Source: SMWC01 sp963581225 (lineage in GTDB: Bacteria > Pseudomonadota > Gammaproteobacteria > Steroidobacterales > Rariloculaceae). Taken from it: a stretch of DNA of 14,374 nucleotides. The notes under the pieces were generated by a model that saw nothing but the letters and a program-made list of their open reading frames with translations, was not told the origin of the DNA and ran no database searches. Each line of letters opens with the position of its first letter. The stretch's first letter is position 1. This document shows positions 1 to 7,220 of this stretch, one piece after another. The stretch lies in the NCBI GenBank assembly GCA_963581225.1, contig CAUZMW010000066.1, forward strand, positions 1 through 14,374, given 5' to 3'. The position numbers were made by a program, and so were the translations under genes.

Positions 1-187
1 CACCGGCGTGCTGCCCGATCTGTTCGGCGAGGGGCAGGGGGTCGTCGCGCACGGTCGCCTGACTCCGGACGGCAACTTTATTGCCGAAGAGGTACTCGCC
101 AAACACGACGAGAACTACATGCCGCCCGAAGTCGCCGACGCGATAGCGCAGGCACAGGCACAGGCACAGGAGAATACAGCGGAATGA
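1..187 (+). CDS. ccmE: Cytochrome c maturation heme chaperone CcmE (3' end only)
   Basis: Only the last 61 codons are in the window; the reading frame enters at base 2. CcmE is the periplasmic, membrane-anchored chaperone that binds heme covalently and hands it to the CcmF/CcmH lyase. The fragment covers the end of the OB-fold and the flexible tail. The family's heme-attachment motif HxxxY is visible as HDENY, with the His codon at 104-106, inside the typical VLAKHDENYMPPEV segment. The tail ends in alternating Gln-Ala residues encoded by a CAGGCA hexanucleotide repeat. The stop codon overlaps the ccmF start (ATGA), so the two genes are translationally coupled. Identification is firm because the motif and the gene order agree. 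Confidence 0.95.
   Translation, partial: TGVLPDLFGEGQGVVAHGRLTPDGNFIAEEVLAKHDENYMPPEVADAIAQAQAQAQENTAE
149..170 (+). repeat. CAGGCA hexanucleotide repeat, about 3.7 copies
   Basis: Tandem CAGGCA units lie in the tail of ccmE and encode Gln-Ala repeats. Loss or gain of a unit would keep the reading frame, so slippage would only change tail length. Confidence 0.85.
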
Positions 188-2151
188 TCCCCGAACTCGG
201 GCAGTTCGCGTTGGGTCTGGCGCTTTGTCTCGCGCTGGTGCAGGCGACGTTGCCGATCGCGGGCGCCGCGACCGGGCGGCGCGACTGGATGGCGCTGGCC
301 CGCCCCGCGGCCGTGGGCCAGTTCGTCTTCGTCGCGCTCGCGTTCCTGGTGCTGGCGAACGCATTCCTGAACGACGACTTCAGCGTGCTTTACGTCGCGT
401 ATAACTCTAATTCGAATCTGCCGGCCTTCTACAAATTCGCGGCCGTTTGGGGCGGCCACGAAGGCTCCTTACTGCTGTGGGTGACGATACTCGCCACCTG
501 GACGTTGATCGTCTCGGTCGGCAGCCGTTCGTTACCCGAAGAATTCTCCGCGCGGGTTCTGGGCGTGCTCGGCATCGTCAGCTTCGGCTTGCTGCTGTTT
601 ACGCTGCTGACGTCCAATCCGTTCGATCGCCTGCTGACGCCGATCGTCGACGGTAACGACTTGAACCCGTTGCTGCAGGATCCGGCTATGGTGATACACC
701 CGCCGATTCTCTACGCCGGTTACGTGGGGCTTTCCGTGCCGTTCGCGTTTGCCGTCGCCGCGTTGCTGAGCGGTCAGTTGAGTCAGGATTGGGCGCGCTG
801 GACGCGACCCTGGACGGTCTCCGCGTGGATGTTTCTGACCGTCGGCATCGCGCTCGGGAGCTGGTGGGCCTACTACGAACTCGGCTGGGGCGGCTGGTGG
901 TTCTGGGATCCGGTCGAGAATGCCTCGTTCATGCCGTGGCTCGCGAGTACGGCGCTGATCCACTCTCTCGCCGTCACGGAGCGGCGGGGTCTGTTCAAGA
1001 GCTGGACGATTCTGTTGGCGATCATCGCGTTCTCACTTAGTCTGCTCGGTACGTTCCTCGTGCGCTCCGGCGTGATGATCTCGGTGCATTCGTTCGCATC
1101 CGATCCGGCGCGCGGCGTGTTTATTCTGCTGCTGTTGACGCTCGTGAGCGGCGGCGCGTTTACGCTCTATGCGGTACGCGCTAAACACATGGTCGCCGAC
1201 GGTGGCTTCAAGCTCGTGTCGCGCGAGTCGTTCCTGTTACTCAACAACATGCTGCTCGTCGTCGCGCTCGTCGTCGTTCTCTATGGCACGTTGAGCCCGC
1301 TGTTCATCGACGCACTTGGGTTGGGCAAGATCTCGGTCGGCCCGCCGTACTTCAACTCGATGTTCCTCGTGCCGATGTTGCCGCTCGTGTTGTTGATGGG
1401 CGCAGGCATGCACGCGACCTGGCTCGGCATGTCAGGGGAGACGCTGGCGCGTAAGCTCGCCATACCCGCTGTCGGGGCGTTGGTGCTCGGATTGCTCCTG
1501 CCCTGGGTGATCTTCGGCAGCGCCGGCGTGCTGACGGTCGTCGGCGTCGTTGCCGGGCTGTGGATCATCGCCGCCTCTCTATTCGATCCCGTGCGTCGCC
1601 TGATCAGGCGTGACGCCGCGCGACCGCTCACGAGAGCGCAGTGGGGCATGACACTGGCCCATGTCGGTATCGGCATGTTCGTACTCGGCGTGACCGTCTC
1701 GTCGAGCTACAGTATCGAGACGGACCGCGCCGCCGTGCCGGGCGACCGTTGGGAACTGGCTGGCTACGAAATCGTGTTTCGTGGCCTGCGCGATGTGCAG
1801 GGTGTGAACTACGCCGCCATCGAAGGTGAATTCGAACTGCGCCGCGACGGCACGCTCGTCACGGTACTGACGCCGCAGAATCGTGTGTATCGCGTGCAGA
1901 GCAGCCCGATGACCGAGGCGGGCATCGACGCACGCTGGTATCGCGACATTTTCATCGCGCTCGGGCAGCCGCTCGGCGACGGCGTTTGGAGTCTCAGAGT
2001 CCAGTTCAAACCGTTGATCCGCTTTATCTGGTTCGGCGCTCTGGTCATGGCATTCGGCGGGTTGCTGGCCGCGACCGACCCGCGGTATCGATCGAAGCGC
2101 GCCGAGAGCCGGGTGTCCTCCGGTGGGGCCGTGTCGGCGGAGACAGGGTAA
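184..2151 (+). CDS. ccmF: Cytochrome c heme lyase subunit CcmF
   Basis: A 655-residue polytopic inner-membrane protein of normal CcmF length. It is the core of the System I heme lyase: it takes heme from CcmE and attaches it to apocytochrome CxxCH motifs with CcmH and CcmI. The tryptophan-rich WWD domain is clear (WGGWWFWDPVEN, residues 235-246). His173 (in MVIHPP) and His302 (in SVHSFASDP) match the two periplasmic heme-ligand histidines known in the family. His260 and His493 fit the two transmembrane histidines that hold the structural b-type heme. A hydrophilic periplasmic domain occupies roughly residues 510-620, followed by a last membrane helix. The ATG overlaps the ccmE stop by four bases, and the stop shares one base with the ccmG start. 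No defect is seen. Confidence 0.97.
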   Translation: MIPELGQFALGLALCLALVQATLPIAGAATGRRDWMALARPAAVGQFVFVALAFLVLANAFLNDDFSVLYVAYNSNSNLPAFYKFAAVWGGHEGSLLLWVTILATWTLIVSVGSRSLPEEFSARVLGVLGIVSFGLLLFTLLTSNPFDRLLTPIVDGNDLNPLLQDPAMVIHPPILYAGYVGLSVPFAFAVAALLSGQLSQDWARWTRPWTVSAWMFLTVGIALGSWWAYYELGWGGWWFWDPVENASFMPWLASTALIHSLAVTERRGLFKSWTILLAIIAFSLSLLGTFLVRSGVMISVHSFASDPARGVFILLLLTLVSGGAFTLYAVRAKHMVADGGFKLVSRESFLLLNNMLLVVALVVVLYGTLSPLFIDALGLGKISVGPPYFNSMFLVPMLPLVLLMGAGMHATWLGMSGETLARKLAIPAVGALVLGLLLPWVIFGSAGVLTVVGVVAGLWIIAASLFDPVRRLIRRDAARPLTRAQWGMTLAHVGIGMFVLGVTVSSSYSIETDRAAVPGDRWELAGYEIVFRGLRDVQGVNYAAIEGEFELRRDGTLVTVLTPQNRVYRVQSSPMTEAGIDARWYRDIFIALGQPLGDGVWSLRVQFKPLIRFIWFGALVMAFGGLLAATDPRYRSKRAESRVSSGGAVSAETG

Positions 2152-2702
2152 TGTGGCGTTATCTGCTGCCGATCGGCGTTTTCGTCGTGATCGTCGGCTT
2201 TTTTTATCGCGGCCTGTACCTGAATCCCGGCTTTGTGCCGTCGCCGTTGCTCGGCAAGCCCGCGCCGGAGTACGACCTGCCGCGACTCAAGGATCTATCT
2301 CAGACCGTGGGTTCGAAAGACTACGAGGGCCAGATCGCGCTCGTGAATGTCTGGGCGACGTGGTGTATCGAGTGCCGCCACGAGCATCCCTACCTCGTGG
2401 AGCTGGCGGGGACCGGCGGCGTCCCGATCTACGGGCTGAACTGGAAAGACGACCGGGCGCTGGCGCTCGACTGGCTCGACACGCTCGGCGACCCCTACGA
2501 GGCCTCAGCGGTCGACGCCACAGGCGAGGTCGCGATCGACTGGGGCGTCTATGCGGCGCCCGAGACATTCCTAGTCGGTCGCGACGGCACGGTGCTCTAC
2601 AAGCACATCTCACCGATGACGCCGGCCGTCTGGGAGCGCGAATTTCTGCCGAGGATCGCGGCGGAATGCGGCGGTCTGCCGTGCGCCGCGAGTGCGCCGT
2701 GA
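2151..2702 (+). CDS. ccmG: Thiol:disulfide interchange protein CcmG/DsbE
   Basis: A 183-residue membrane-anchored periplasmic thioredoxin-like protein. In the Ccm pathway it keeps the apocytochrome or CcmH cysteines reduced before heme attachment. There is an N-terminal signal-anchor helix (about residues 5-19) and then a thioredoxin fold with the active site WCIEC (Cys72 and Cys75) in the context NVWATWCIECRHEHP. The cis-proline segment GVYAAPETFLV is typical of CcmG/DsbE. The middle pair Ile-Glu differs from the Pro-Thr or Val-Thr common in the family, but both cysteines are kept. The ATG at 2151 was chosen because it overlaps the ccmF stop (TAATG) and starts directly before the anchor helix. 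The gene ends in the GTGA overlap with ccmH. Confidence 0.95.
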   Translation: MWRYLLPIGVFVVIVGFFYRGLYLNPGFVPSPLLGKPAPEYDLPRLKDLSQTVGSKDYEGQIALVNVWATWCIECRHEHPYLVELAGTGGVPIYGLNWKDDRALALDWLDTLGDPYEASAVDATGEVAIDWGVYAAPETFLVGRDGTVLYKHISPMTPAVWEREFLPRIAAECGGLPCAASAP

Positions 2703-3115
2703 GACCGGTACTGGCCACCGTCGCGCTGCTGGTCGTCGGCTCGACGTGCTGGGCGATCGATCCCGAACCCGCGTTCGAAGATCCCGCGCTGCAAGCCGAA
2801 TATCAGAGCCTGATTCGCGAAGTGCGCTGCCTCGTTTGTCAGAATCAGACGATTGCAGACTCGAATGCGGCGCTTGCCTCCGACCTGCGCCGTGAGATCG
2901 CGCGCATGCTCAACGAAGGCGCCAGCCGTGAGGACGTGACCGATTTTCTGGTCGCCCGCTACGGCGACTTCGTTCTGTACCGGCCACCGTTACAGCCCTC
3001 GACCTGGACGTTGTGGGGCGCGCCGTTCGTGCTGCTCGGGGTCGGTGCCATCGTCTTTCTACGTATCGTCCGATCTCGCGCTCGGCAGTCGCTCGCCGAG
3101 GACGATCCGACGTGA
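2699..3115 (+). CDS. ccmH: Cytochrome c maturation protein CcmH
   Basis: A 138-residue periplasmic protein anchored by a C-terminal helix. CcmH presents a redox-active cysteine pair that resolves disulfides in apocytochrome c and works with CcmF and CcmI in heme ligation. The signature VRCLVCQNQTIADSNA is present (Cys44 and Cys47). The sequence starts with a signal peptide ending near CWAID, continues as a short helical bundle, and ends with a membrane segment at about residues 103-123. The GTG at 2699 was chosen because it overlaps the ccmG stop (GTGA) and gives a clean signal peptide; in-frame GTG at 2681 and ATG at 2666 are less likely alternatives. CcmH and CcmI are separate here, unlike the fused E. 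coli CcmH. Confidence 0.93.
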   Translation: MRPVLATVALLVVGSTCWAIDPEPAFEDPALQAEYQSLIREVRCLVCQNQTIADSNAALASDLRREIARMLNEGASREDVTDFLVARYGDFVLYRPPLQPSTWTLWGAPFVLLGVGAIVFLRIVRSRARQSLAEDDPT

Positions 3116-4158
3116 CGCTGTTCTGGTTGGCCGCCGGCGCCCTGGCCGTAGGCGCGTTGAGTTTTCTGCTCGTGCCGTTGTGGCGCTGCCGACGAGAGTC
3201 CGGCCGCTGGTCCGTGGCCGGCGTGTCGGCCGCGGCGCTGGTCGTGCCGCTCTCGATCAGTCTCTACCTGAACGTCAGTACCTGGAATGGCGCCGCTACG
3301 GGCGGTATGACCACCGGCAACGAAGGCCAGCCGGCCGTGGCCGAGCTGGTCGCCGGACTCGCCGCACGTATGCGCGAGGAGCCCGACGACGTGGACGGCT
3401 GGCGACTGCTGGGTCAGAGCTATGTCTCCATCGAGATGTATGCGGAGGGGCTGCAGGCCTTCCGCGAGGCCTGGGCGCGTACACCGGACCCTGACACGGG
3501 ACTCAAGATGGCCGTGGCGGAAGCTCTGGCGTACAACGATCCGACGACGCTGGTCGGCGAGGCCGGGCAGTTGATCTCCGAGGTGCTCGCCGTGGAGCCG
3601 CGCAACGAGAAGGCCCTATGGTGGGGCGGTGTGGCGGCATTGCATGCCGGCGCGCCGGAGCTGGTGCGACGACGCTGGTCGGCTTTACTCGAGATCGGCG
3701 TGCCTACGGCCGTTGAGGCCGTCATCCGCGAGCAACTCGCCGCGCTCGGCCCCGGGACCGGGATGCCACCGGAACTCGCAGAGCCCGTGTCTCCCGCTGC
3801 AGCGGACGGTGAATTCGCGTTGACGCTGCAGATCAGCCTGGGCGAGGGCTTGGCGACACCGGAGTTCGGACCCGACGCCGCGTTATTCATCTTCGCGCGA
3901 GCGCCCGAGGGCGGGCCACCGCTCGCAGTGATCCGGGAGTCGGTCGACGCCGTGCCCGGGGAGTTCATCCTCAGCGATGCGCAGGCGATGTTGCCCGGGC
4001 GGTCGCTCGCCGACTTCTTGATGCTGACGCTCGTTGCGCGCGTCTCCACCTCCGGACAACCGACGGCGCAGGCCGGCGATCTGTTCGGCGAACTCGAATA
4101 TCGATCCGGCGGCGAGTCGGGCACGGCCGCGCTCGTCATCGATCAGATCGTGCCGTAA
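3112..4158 (+). CDS. ccmI: Cytochrome c maturation TPR chaperone CcmI
   Basis: A 348-residue membrane protein that binds the C-terminal helix of apocytochromes and delivers them to CcmF/CcmH. Two N-terminal membrane helices are visible (about residues 3-23 and 36-54). A TPR region starts near residue 76 and includes WRLLGQSYVSIEMYAEGLQAF. A beta-rich periplasmic domain follows (about 240-348), of the type fused to TPRs in CcmI/NrfG-like proteins. The GTG start at 3112 overlaps the ccmH stop (GTGA), which continues the coupled pattern of the operon. It is the last intact ccm gene; only 5 bases separate it from the broken fragments that follow. Confidence 0.9.
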   Translation: MTLFWLAAGALAVGALSFLLVPLWRCRRESGRWSVAGVSAAALVVPLSISLYLNVSTWNGAATGGMTTGNEGQPAVAELVAGLAARMREEPDDVDGWRLLGQSYVSIEMYAEGLQAFREAWARTPDPDTGLKMAVAEALAYNDPTTLVGEAGQLISEVLAVEPRNEKALWWGGVAALHAGAPELVRRRWSALLEIGVPTAVEAVIREQLAALGPGTGMPPELAEPVSPAAADGEFALTLQISLGEGLATPEFGPDAALFIFARAPEGGPPLAVIRESVDAVPGEFILSDAQAMLPGRSLADFLMLTLVARVSTSGQPTAQAGDLFGELEYRSGGESGTAALVIDQIVP

Positions 4159-4163
4159 CCACG

Positions 4164-4238
4164 ATGCGTACACCACTCGTTGTCGCCGTCACGGGACACC
4201 GGGATATCGTGTCGACTGAAGTCGCCTCCATCACGATC
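4164..4238 (+). pseudogene. SLOG-like protein, N-terminal fragment
   Basis: Starting five bases after ccmI, an ATG opens about 22-25 codons that read MRTPLVVAVTGHRDIV. This looks like the first beta strand and glycine loop of SLOG/Rossmann-type proteins that begin VAVTGHRD. The resemblance then stops and the same frame runs on as a primase-like sequence, so this is a 5' stub joined to another gene. The join is estimated at about 4230-4241. The family call rests on one short motif and is tentative. The joined ORF is open to 4538 and could in principle give a chimeric 124-residue protein. Confidence 0.45.
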
Positions 4239-4797
4239 TATCTTGACCCCGGCTGTGAGGTGCCAGCGGCGCGCGGTTTCAAGCGTCCCGAACTCGTGCG
4301 CGATGTATTACGCGAGCGTGGCCGATACGTCTCGGCGGCATTGACCATCGTGCGGGCGTGGATCGTTGCGGGTAGGCCAAAGACACCCTGCAAATCCCTG
4401 ACTGGTTACGACCACTGGTCCGATCTGTGCCGCCAACCGCTCCTTTGGCTGGGCCTCGCTGACGCGATGCAATTTGTATTCGAGGCGATGGCCGATGACC
4501 CGAATCGTGAAACGCTGGACCACCTTCTGGCCGCCTGACAATCGGTGTTCGGCAAGACACCGGCGATGGTGCGCGACGCTGTAAAGCATGCATCGGCATT
4601 CAACGACGAGCATGTGGAACTTCGGGAAGTGTTGCACGACATTGCCGATGAGCGCGGCGAAATCAACCGCCAGCAAGCTGGGATGGTGGATCAGACGGCA
4701 CGCTGGCCGCATCGTGAATGGCCGGCGGTTTGTCCGTGGTAGCGGCAACCGCGCTGCCGAAGCCTGGCAGGTGGAATCGGTTTCGCCGGTTTCGTGT
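4239..4797 (+). pseudogene. Mobile-element primase/helicase-like protein, broken C-terminal fragment
   Basis: Spread over two frames, this stretch resembles, from memory, the C-terminal region of primase/helicase-like proteins carried by prophages and integrative elements. Recognisable segments are GRYVSAALTIVRAWIVAGRP, WSDLCRQPLLWLG and VFEAMADDPNRETL. Two lesions are visible. A TGA at 4536-4538 sits where the family would have Trp, and the same frame resumes as VFGKTPAMVRDAVKHA and ELREVLHDIADERGEINR. At about 4671-4674 an extra base (CGC-CAGC-AAG) shifts the frame to KLGWWIRRHAGRIVNG. The N-terminal part of the protein is absent. Base composition is GC-rich, like the ccm side. It is a dead remnant of an integrated element. 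The frame analysis is secure, the family name less so. Confidence 0.6.
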
Positions 4798-4975
4798 GGT
4801 GATTTTGTTACGCGACTAATCCAGATCGATGCAAACTATGCTTTTAATGCCCGTTGGTCCTGGGTGAACCTTATTCAGTACGACAACGAGTCGGGGTCGG
4901 TTGGTGAAAATAGCCAGTTGCGGTGGAACCCGCGAGAGGGACAGGACCTTTACATCGTATTAAATCACGGCTTTG
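4798..4975 (+). pseudogene. DUF5916-type protein, C-terminal fragment
   Basis: In the same frame as the end of the primase-like piece, the sequence changes abruptly to about 58 residues including RLIQIDANYAFNARWSWVN, LIQYDNESGSVGENS and LRWNPREGQDLYIVLNHGFD. The alternating pattern with NY-F, LIQYD and VLNHG matches the last strands of the beta-barrel-like C-terminal domain of DUF5916 proteins (family recognised from memory). No start codon or N-terminal part exists. The frame runs on to 5145 without recognisable sequence. GC content falls from here on, so this is probably the first DNA of the incoming lower-GC block. Confidence 0.55.
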
Positions 4976-5043
4976 ATGCGGTGGGTTTTTTTCAGGTCTC
5001 CACTCGACTGTTTCTCAGTTCTCAGTTAAGTACACCCATATGT

Positions 5044-5106
5044 TCCGTTTTTAACGGATGCCGCAAGGTCTCTGCGGCTACTGTTCAATGCGTAATTCCA
5101 TACGCA
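5044..5106. repeat. Three consecutive perfect 6-bp hairpins
   Basis: Hairpin 1 pairs TCCGTT (5044-5049) with AACGGA (5053-5058), loop of 3. Hairpin 2 pairs GCCGCA (5060-5065) with TGCGGC (5073-5078), loop of 7. Hairpin 3 pairs TGCGTA (5089-5094) with TACGCA (5101-5106), loop of 6. Hairpins 1 and 2 are one base apart. No T-run follows on either strand, so a standard intrinsic terminator is not supported. A structured RNA or a decayed element end is possible. Confidence 0.5.
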
Positions 5107-5179
5107 GAAGCTGCCGAGCACAAACTTGAGTGTTGGATCTGCTAGGTTCATAGGTATACAGCGCACCGGATACTCATGA

Positions 5180-5208
5180 TTGTCGCAATTTAGTTCTGGC
5201 AGTAGACT
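5180..5208 (+). promoter_or_regulatory. Possible sigma70-type promoter for the cassette
   Basis: TTGTCG (5180-5185) and TAGACT (5203-5208) each match four of six consensus positions at 17-base spacing. They lie about 75 bases before the dehydrogenase start, in the only non-coding gap upstream of the five-gene cassette. Matches of this quality occur by chance, so support is weak. Confidence 0.25.
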
Positions 5209-5232
5209 GACTGATCAGAAAGGACAAGCTGT

Positions 5233-5313
5233 ATGTTTTTTTTGGTATTTCGATGGGATAGGAAGCAGTGCGAGGAGATGCTATGGGAAATTTTAATTTC
5301 ATTGTCAGCGTAA
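5233..5313 (+). CDS. Possible 26-residue leader ORF overlapping the dehydrogenase start
   Basis: An ATG at 5233 follows AAAGGA (5219-5224) at 8-base spacing, an ideal ribosome binding site. The frame encodes 26 residues beginning MFFLVFRWDRKQ and ends with TAA at 5311-5313, inside the PQQ dehydrogenase gene in another frame. The peptide resembles nothing I recognise. It could couple translation to the downstream gene, act as a leader, or be chance. Its last codons cover the ribosome binding site and start of the dehydrogenase, so translation through it would affect initiation there. Confidence 0.3.
   Translation: MFFLVFRWDRKQCEEMLWEILISLSA
5272..5277 (+). promoter_or_regulatory. Ribosome binding site of the PQQ dehydrogenase
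   Basis: GAGGAG lies 5 bases before the ATG at 5283. It favours that ATG over the in-frame GTG at 5268, which would place this site inside the coding sequence. Confidence 0.6.
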
Positions 5314-7220
5314 TTGTGATGCAGCTATTAACTTTCGTAGTGGCGGCACAAACGAGTTCAGATTGGCCAACATTTGGAGGTCAGCCAGGTGGTGGACAGT
5401 ATTCCTCACTTGAACAGATAAATGTAGAAAATGTTGATCAGCTAGAAGTGGCCTGGATACATCATTCTGGGGATGCATCGTGGCTTGAGGTCACTCCTAT
5501 CCACGCCAATAACATGCTGTATTACTGCTCACCAATGAACCGGGTCATCGCTTTGGATCCGGTGACGGGAGAGGAAAAGTGGCGTTTTGATCCTCATGCC
5601 GATGAAGGAGGGCTTGGTTTAGTTGATGAGCCTCGTCGGAGCGTGCGCTGTCGCAGTGTGGCGTATTGGGAGGCGGAGACGCCGCGCCCTAGTGTGGAGT
5701 GCGAGAAACGTATTTACAAAGGTGATATTGATGGACACCTTTTTGCAATAGACGCGGATACAGGGGGGTCTTGCTCAGATTTCGGAGCGGATAAAGGTCA
5801 TAGTGGTTTCGCCAGCCACTGGGATTATGAAGGCAACGGGGTTGGGCCTCGGCACACCACATCAGGACCTATCGTAGTTGGAGACATCGTCATTTCAGCT
5901 GTCGGTGTTGAGGATAGCCCAGTCAATGCGAGCGATGGTTTTGTACGCGGCTTTGATGTACGAACTGGTGAACTCGTCTGGGAGTTCAATCCCATCCCTC
6001 CAGAGCGCATCAACGAGACTGGAGCTGCGAATGTCTGGTCGACACTCAGTGCGGATATTGAGCGTAGACTGGTGTTTCTACCTACCACCAGCCCATCTTC
6101 GGATTTTTATGGTGGGACTCGTCCGTTTCCGATTCCTTACGGGACAGCAACCATTGCATTATCTGCAGAGACTGGCGAGGTTGCGTGGTACTACCAGATT
6201 GTTCATCACGATATCTACGATTACGATCTGCCCGGGCACCCTTTGGCAGTTACCATTACAAAAGACGGTCAGCCGCGTGATGTTGCAATCCAACAGACGA
6301 AAGCAGGGTTTATCTTTGTGTTCGACTTGGATACTGGAGAGTCCGTTTTTCCTGTGGAGGAGCGTCCTATTCCGCAGTCTGATGTTCCGGGAGAAGTCAC
6401 GTTTCCAGCACAACCTTTTCCAGTTTTACCGGAACCGTTCACTTTGACAACACTCACCCGGGACGATATGTATGGATTAACACCGCTTGATCGTCTTTGG
6501 TGTCAGAATCGATTTGATGAGCTTCGTTACGAGGGAATGTTCACGCCTCCTAGCATAGAAGGTACTTTGCACTTTCCGGGTTTTGCTGGGGGTGGTAATT
6601 GGGGGGGTGCATCCTTTGATCCCAACTCGAACCTTCTCATCATTAAATCACTGACGATGGCGACTGTGCACCACCTTATCCCAAACCCTAGCGGAGAAAT
6701 TACGCTTCTGCCGGCTCCTGATGCTCAGGCAGTCCCTGGCGCTGGTGGCCAGGACGGTTTAGGTGATCCGATGCCCGGTACACCGTACCGTACCGTAAAC
6801 GAGAATTTTTTATCTCCATTGGGCGTGCCTTGCACCCCACCTCCGTGGGGCACGCTTACCGCTGTTGATATGGACTCTGGTACCGTTCAGTGGCAGATAC
6901 CTTTCGGTAAAGTACGGCGTTACGGTATTACGTTCCCTGGTTTTCTGGAGTGGGGTACTTCTATTATTGGCGGACCGATCAGCACGGCTGGTGGGCTAGT
7001 TTTTATGGCCGCGTCCATGGATAAGAAAATACGCGCTCTAGATGTGCGAACGGGCGAGGAGTTATGGCAGGCAGAGTTACCCTATGCAGGGATGGCCGTT
7101 CCCATGAGTTATATGGCTGGCGGCAAGCAGTACGTAGTTATCGCTGCCGGTGGTAATCGGCGAACGTTTACGGAAGAGGGAGATACCATCGTTGCGTTTG
7201 TTTTGCCTGATGAAAGTTAA
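5283..7220 (+). CDS. Periplasmic PQQ-dependent dehydrogenase
   Basis: A 645-residue quinoprotein of the eight-bladed propeller family (membrane glucose dehydrogenase/alcohol dehydrogenase type). It would oxidise an alcohol, sugar or polyol in the periplasm with pyrroloquinoline quinone. A Sec signal peptide ends near Ala22 (FVVAA/QTSS). The mature protein opens with DWPTFGGQPGGGQYSSLEQI, the usual family start. Propeller tryptophan motifs are visible (GEEKWRFDP, GELVWEFNP, GEVAWYYQ, GTVQWQIPFG, GEELWQAELPY). The active-site region HHDIYDYDLPGHP and the segment IQQTKAGFIFVFD with VEERPIPQSDVPGE are typical. It lacks the N-terminal membrane helices of mGDH, a fused heme domain and the vicinal Cys-Cys pair of methanol dehydrogenases. 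No PQQ biosynthesis gene is in the window. It overlaps the next gene by 11 bases. Substrate unknown. Confidence 0.92.
   Translation: MGNFNFIVSVIVMQLLTFVVAAQTSSDWPTFGGQPGGGQYSSLEQINVENVDQLEVAWIHHSGDASWLEVTPIHANNMLYYCSPMNRVIALDPVTGEEKWRFDPHADEGGLGLVDEPRRSVRCRSVAYWEAETPRPSVECEKRIYKGDIDGHLFAIDADTGGSCSDFGADKGHSGFASHWDYEGNGVGPRHTTSGPIVVGDIVISAVGVEDSPVNASDGFVRGFDVRTGELVWEFNPIPPERINETGAANVWSTLSADIERRLVFLPTTSPSSDFYGGTRPFPIPYGTATIALSAETGEVAWYYQIVHHDIYDYDLPGHPLAVTITKDGQPRDVAIQQTKAGFIFVFDLDTGESVFPVEERPIPQSDVPGEVTFPAQPFPVLPEPFTLTTLTRDDMYGLTPLDRLWCQNRFDELRYEGMFTPPSIEGTLHFPGFAGGGNWGGASFDPNSNLLIIKSLTMATVHHLIPNPSGEITLLPAPDAQAVPGAGGQDGLGDPMPGTPYRTVNENFLSPLGVPCTPPPWGTLTAVDMDSGTVQWQIPFGKVRRYGITFPGFLEWGTSIIGGPISTAGGLVFMAASMDKKIRALDVRTGEELWQAELPYAGMAVPMSYMAGGKQYVVIAAGGNRRTFTEEGDTIVAFVLPDES

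Larger units (their letters stand above)
4976..5282. other. Non-coding stretch before the dehydrogenase cassette
   Basis: No convincing gene is seen apart from a short possible leader ORF at 5233-5313. The stretch is AT-richer than the ccm side. It holds a 7-base tandem duplication (TCTCAGT twice, 5013-5026), three hairpins (5044-5106), a weak promoter-like pair (5180-5208) and the ribosome binding sites for the leader and the dehydrogenase. Confidence 0.6.

Noticed and set aside
2123..2698. Long N-terminal extension of ccmH through ccmG in another frame
   Set aside because: The extension is Arg-rich out-of-frame translation of ccmG. The GTG at 2699 gives the normal signal peptide and operon overlap.
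3420..4139. 239-codon open frame on the minus strand opposite ccmI
   Set aside because: Ser/Pro/Ala-rich translation with no family resemblance; it mirrors the GC-biased codons of ccmI, which has clear domains and coupled starts.
5013..5026. CRISPR-like repeat from TCTCAGT units
   Set aside because: Only two adjacent 7-base copies with no spacers; simple tandem duplication.
5044..5106. Integron attC site or intrinsic terminator
   Set aside because: No RYYYAAC/GTTRRRY pair in the right arrangement and no T-run after any stem.
7150..7209. Upstream GTG start for the flavocytochrome
   Set aside because: It would put 20 charged residues before the lipoprotein signal; ATG at 7210 gives a normal signal and lipobox.
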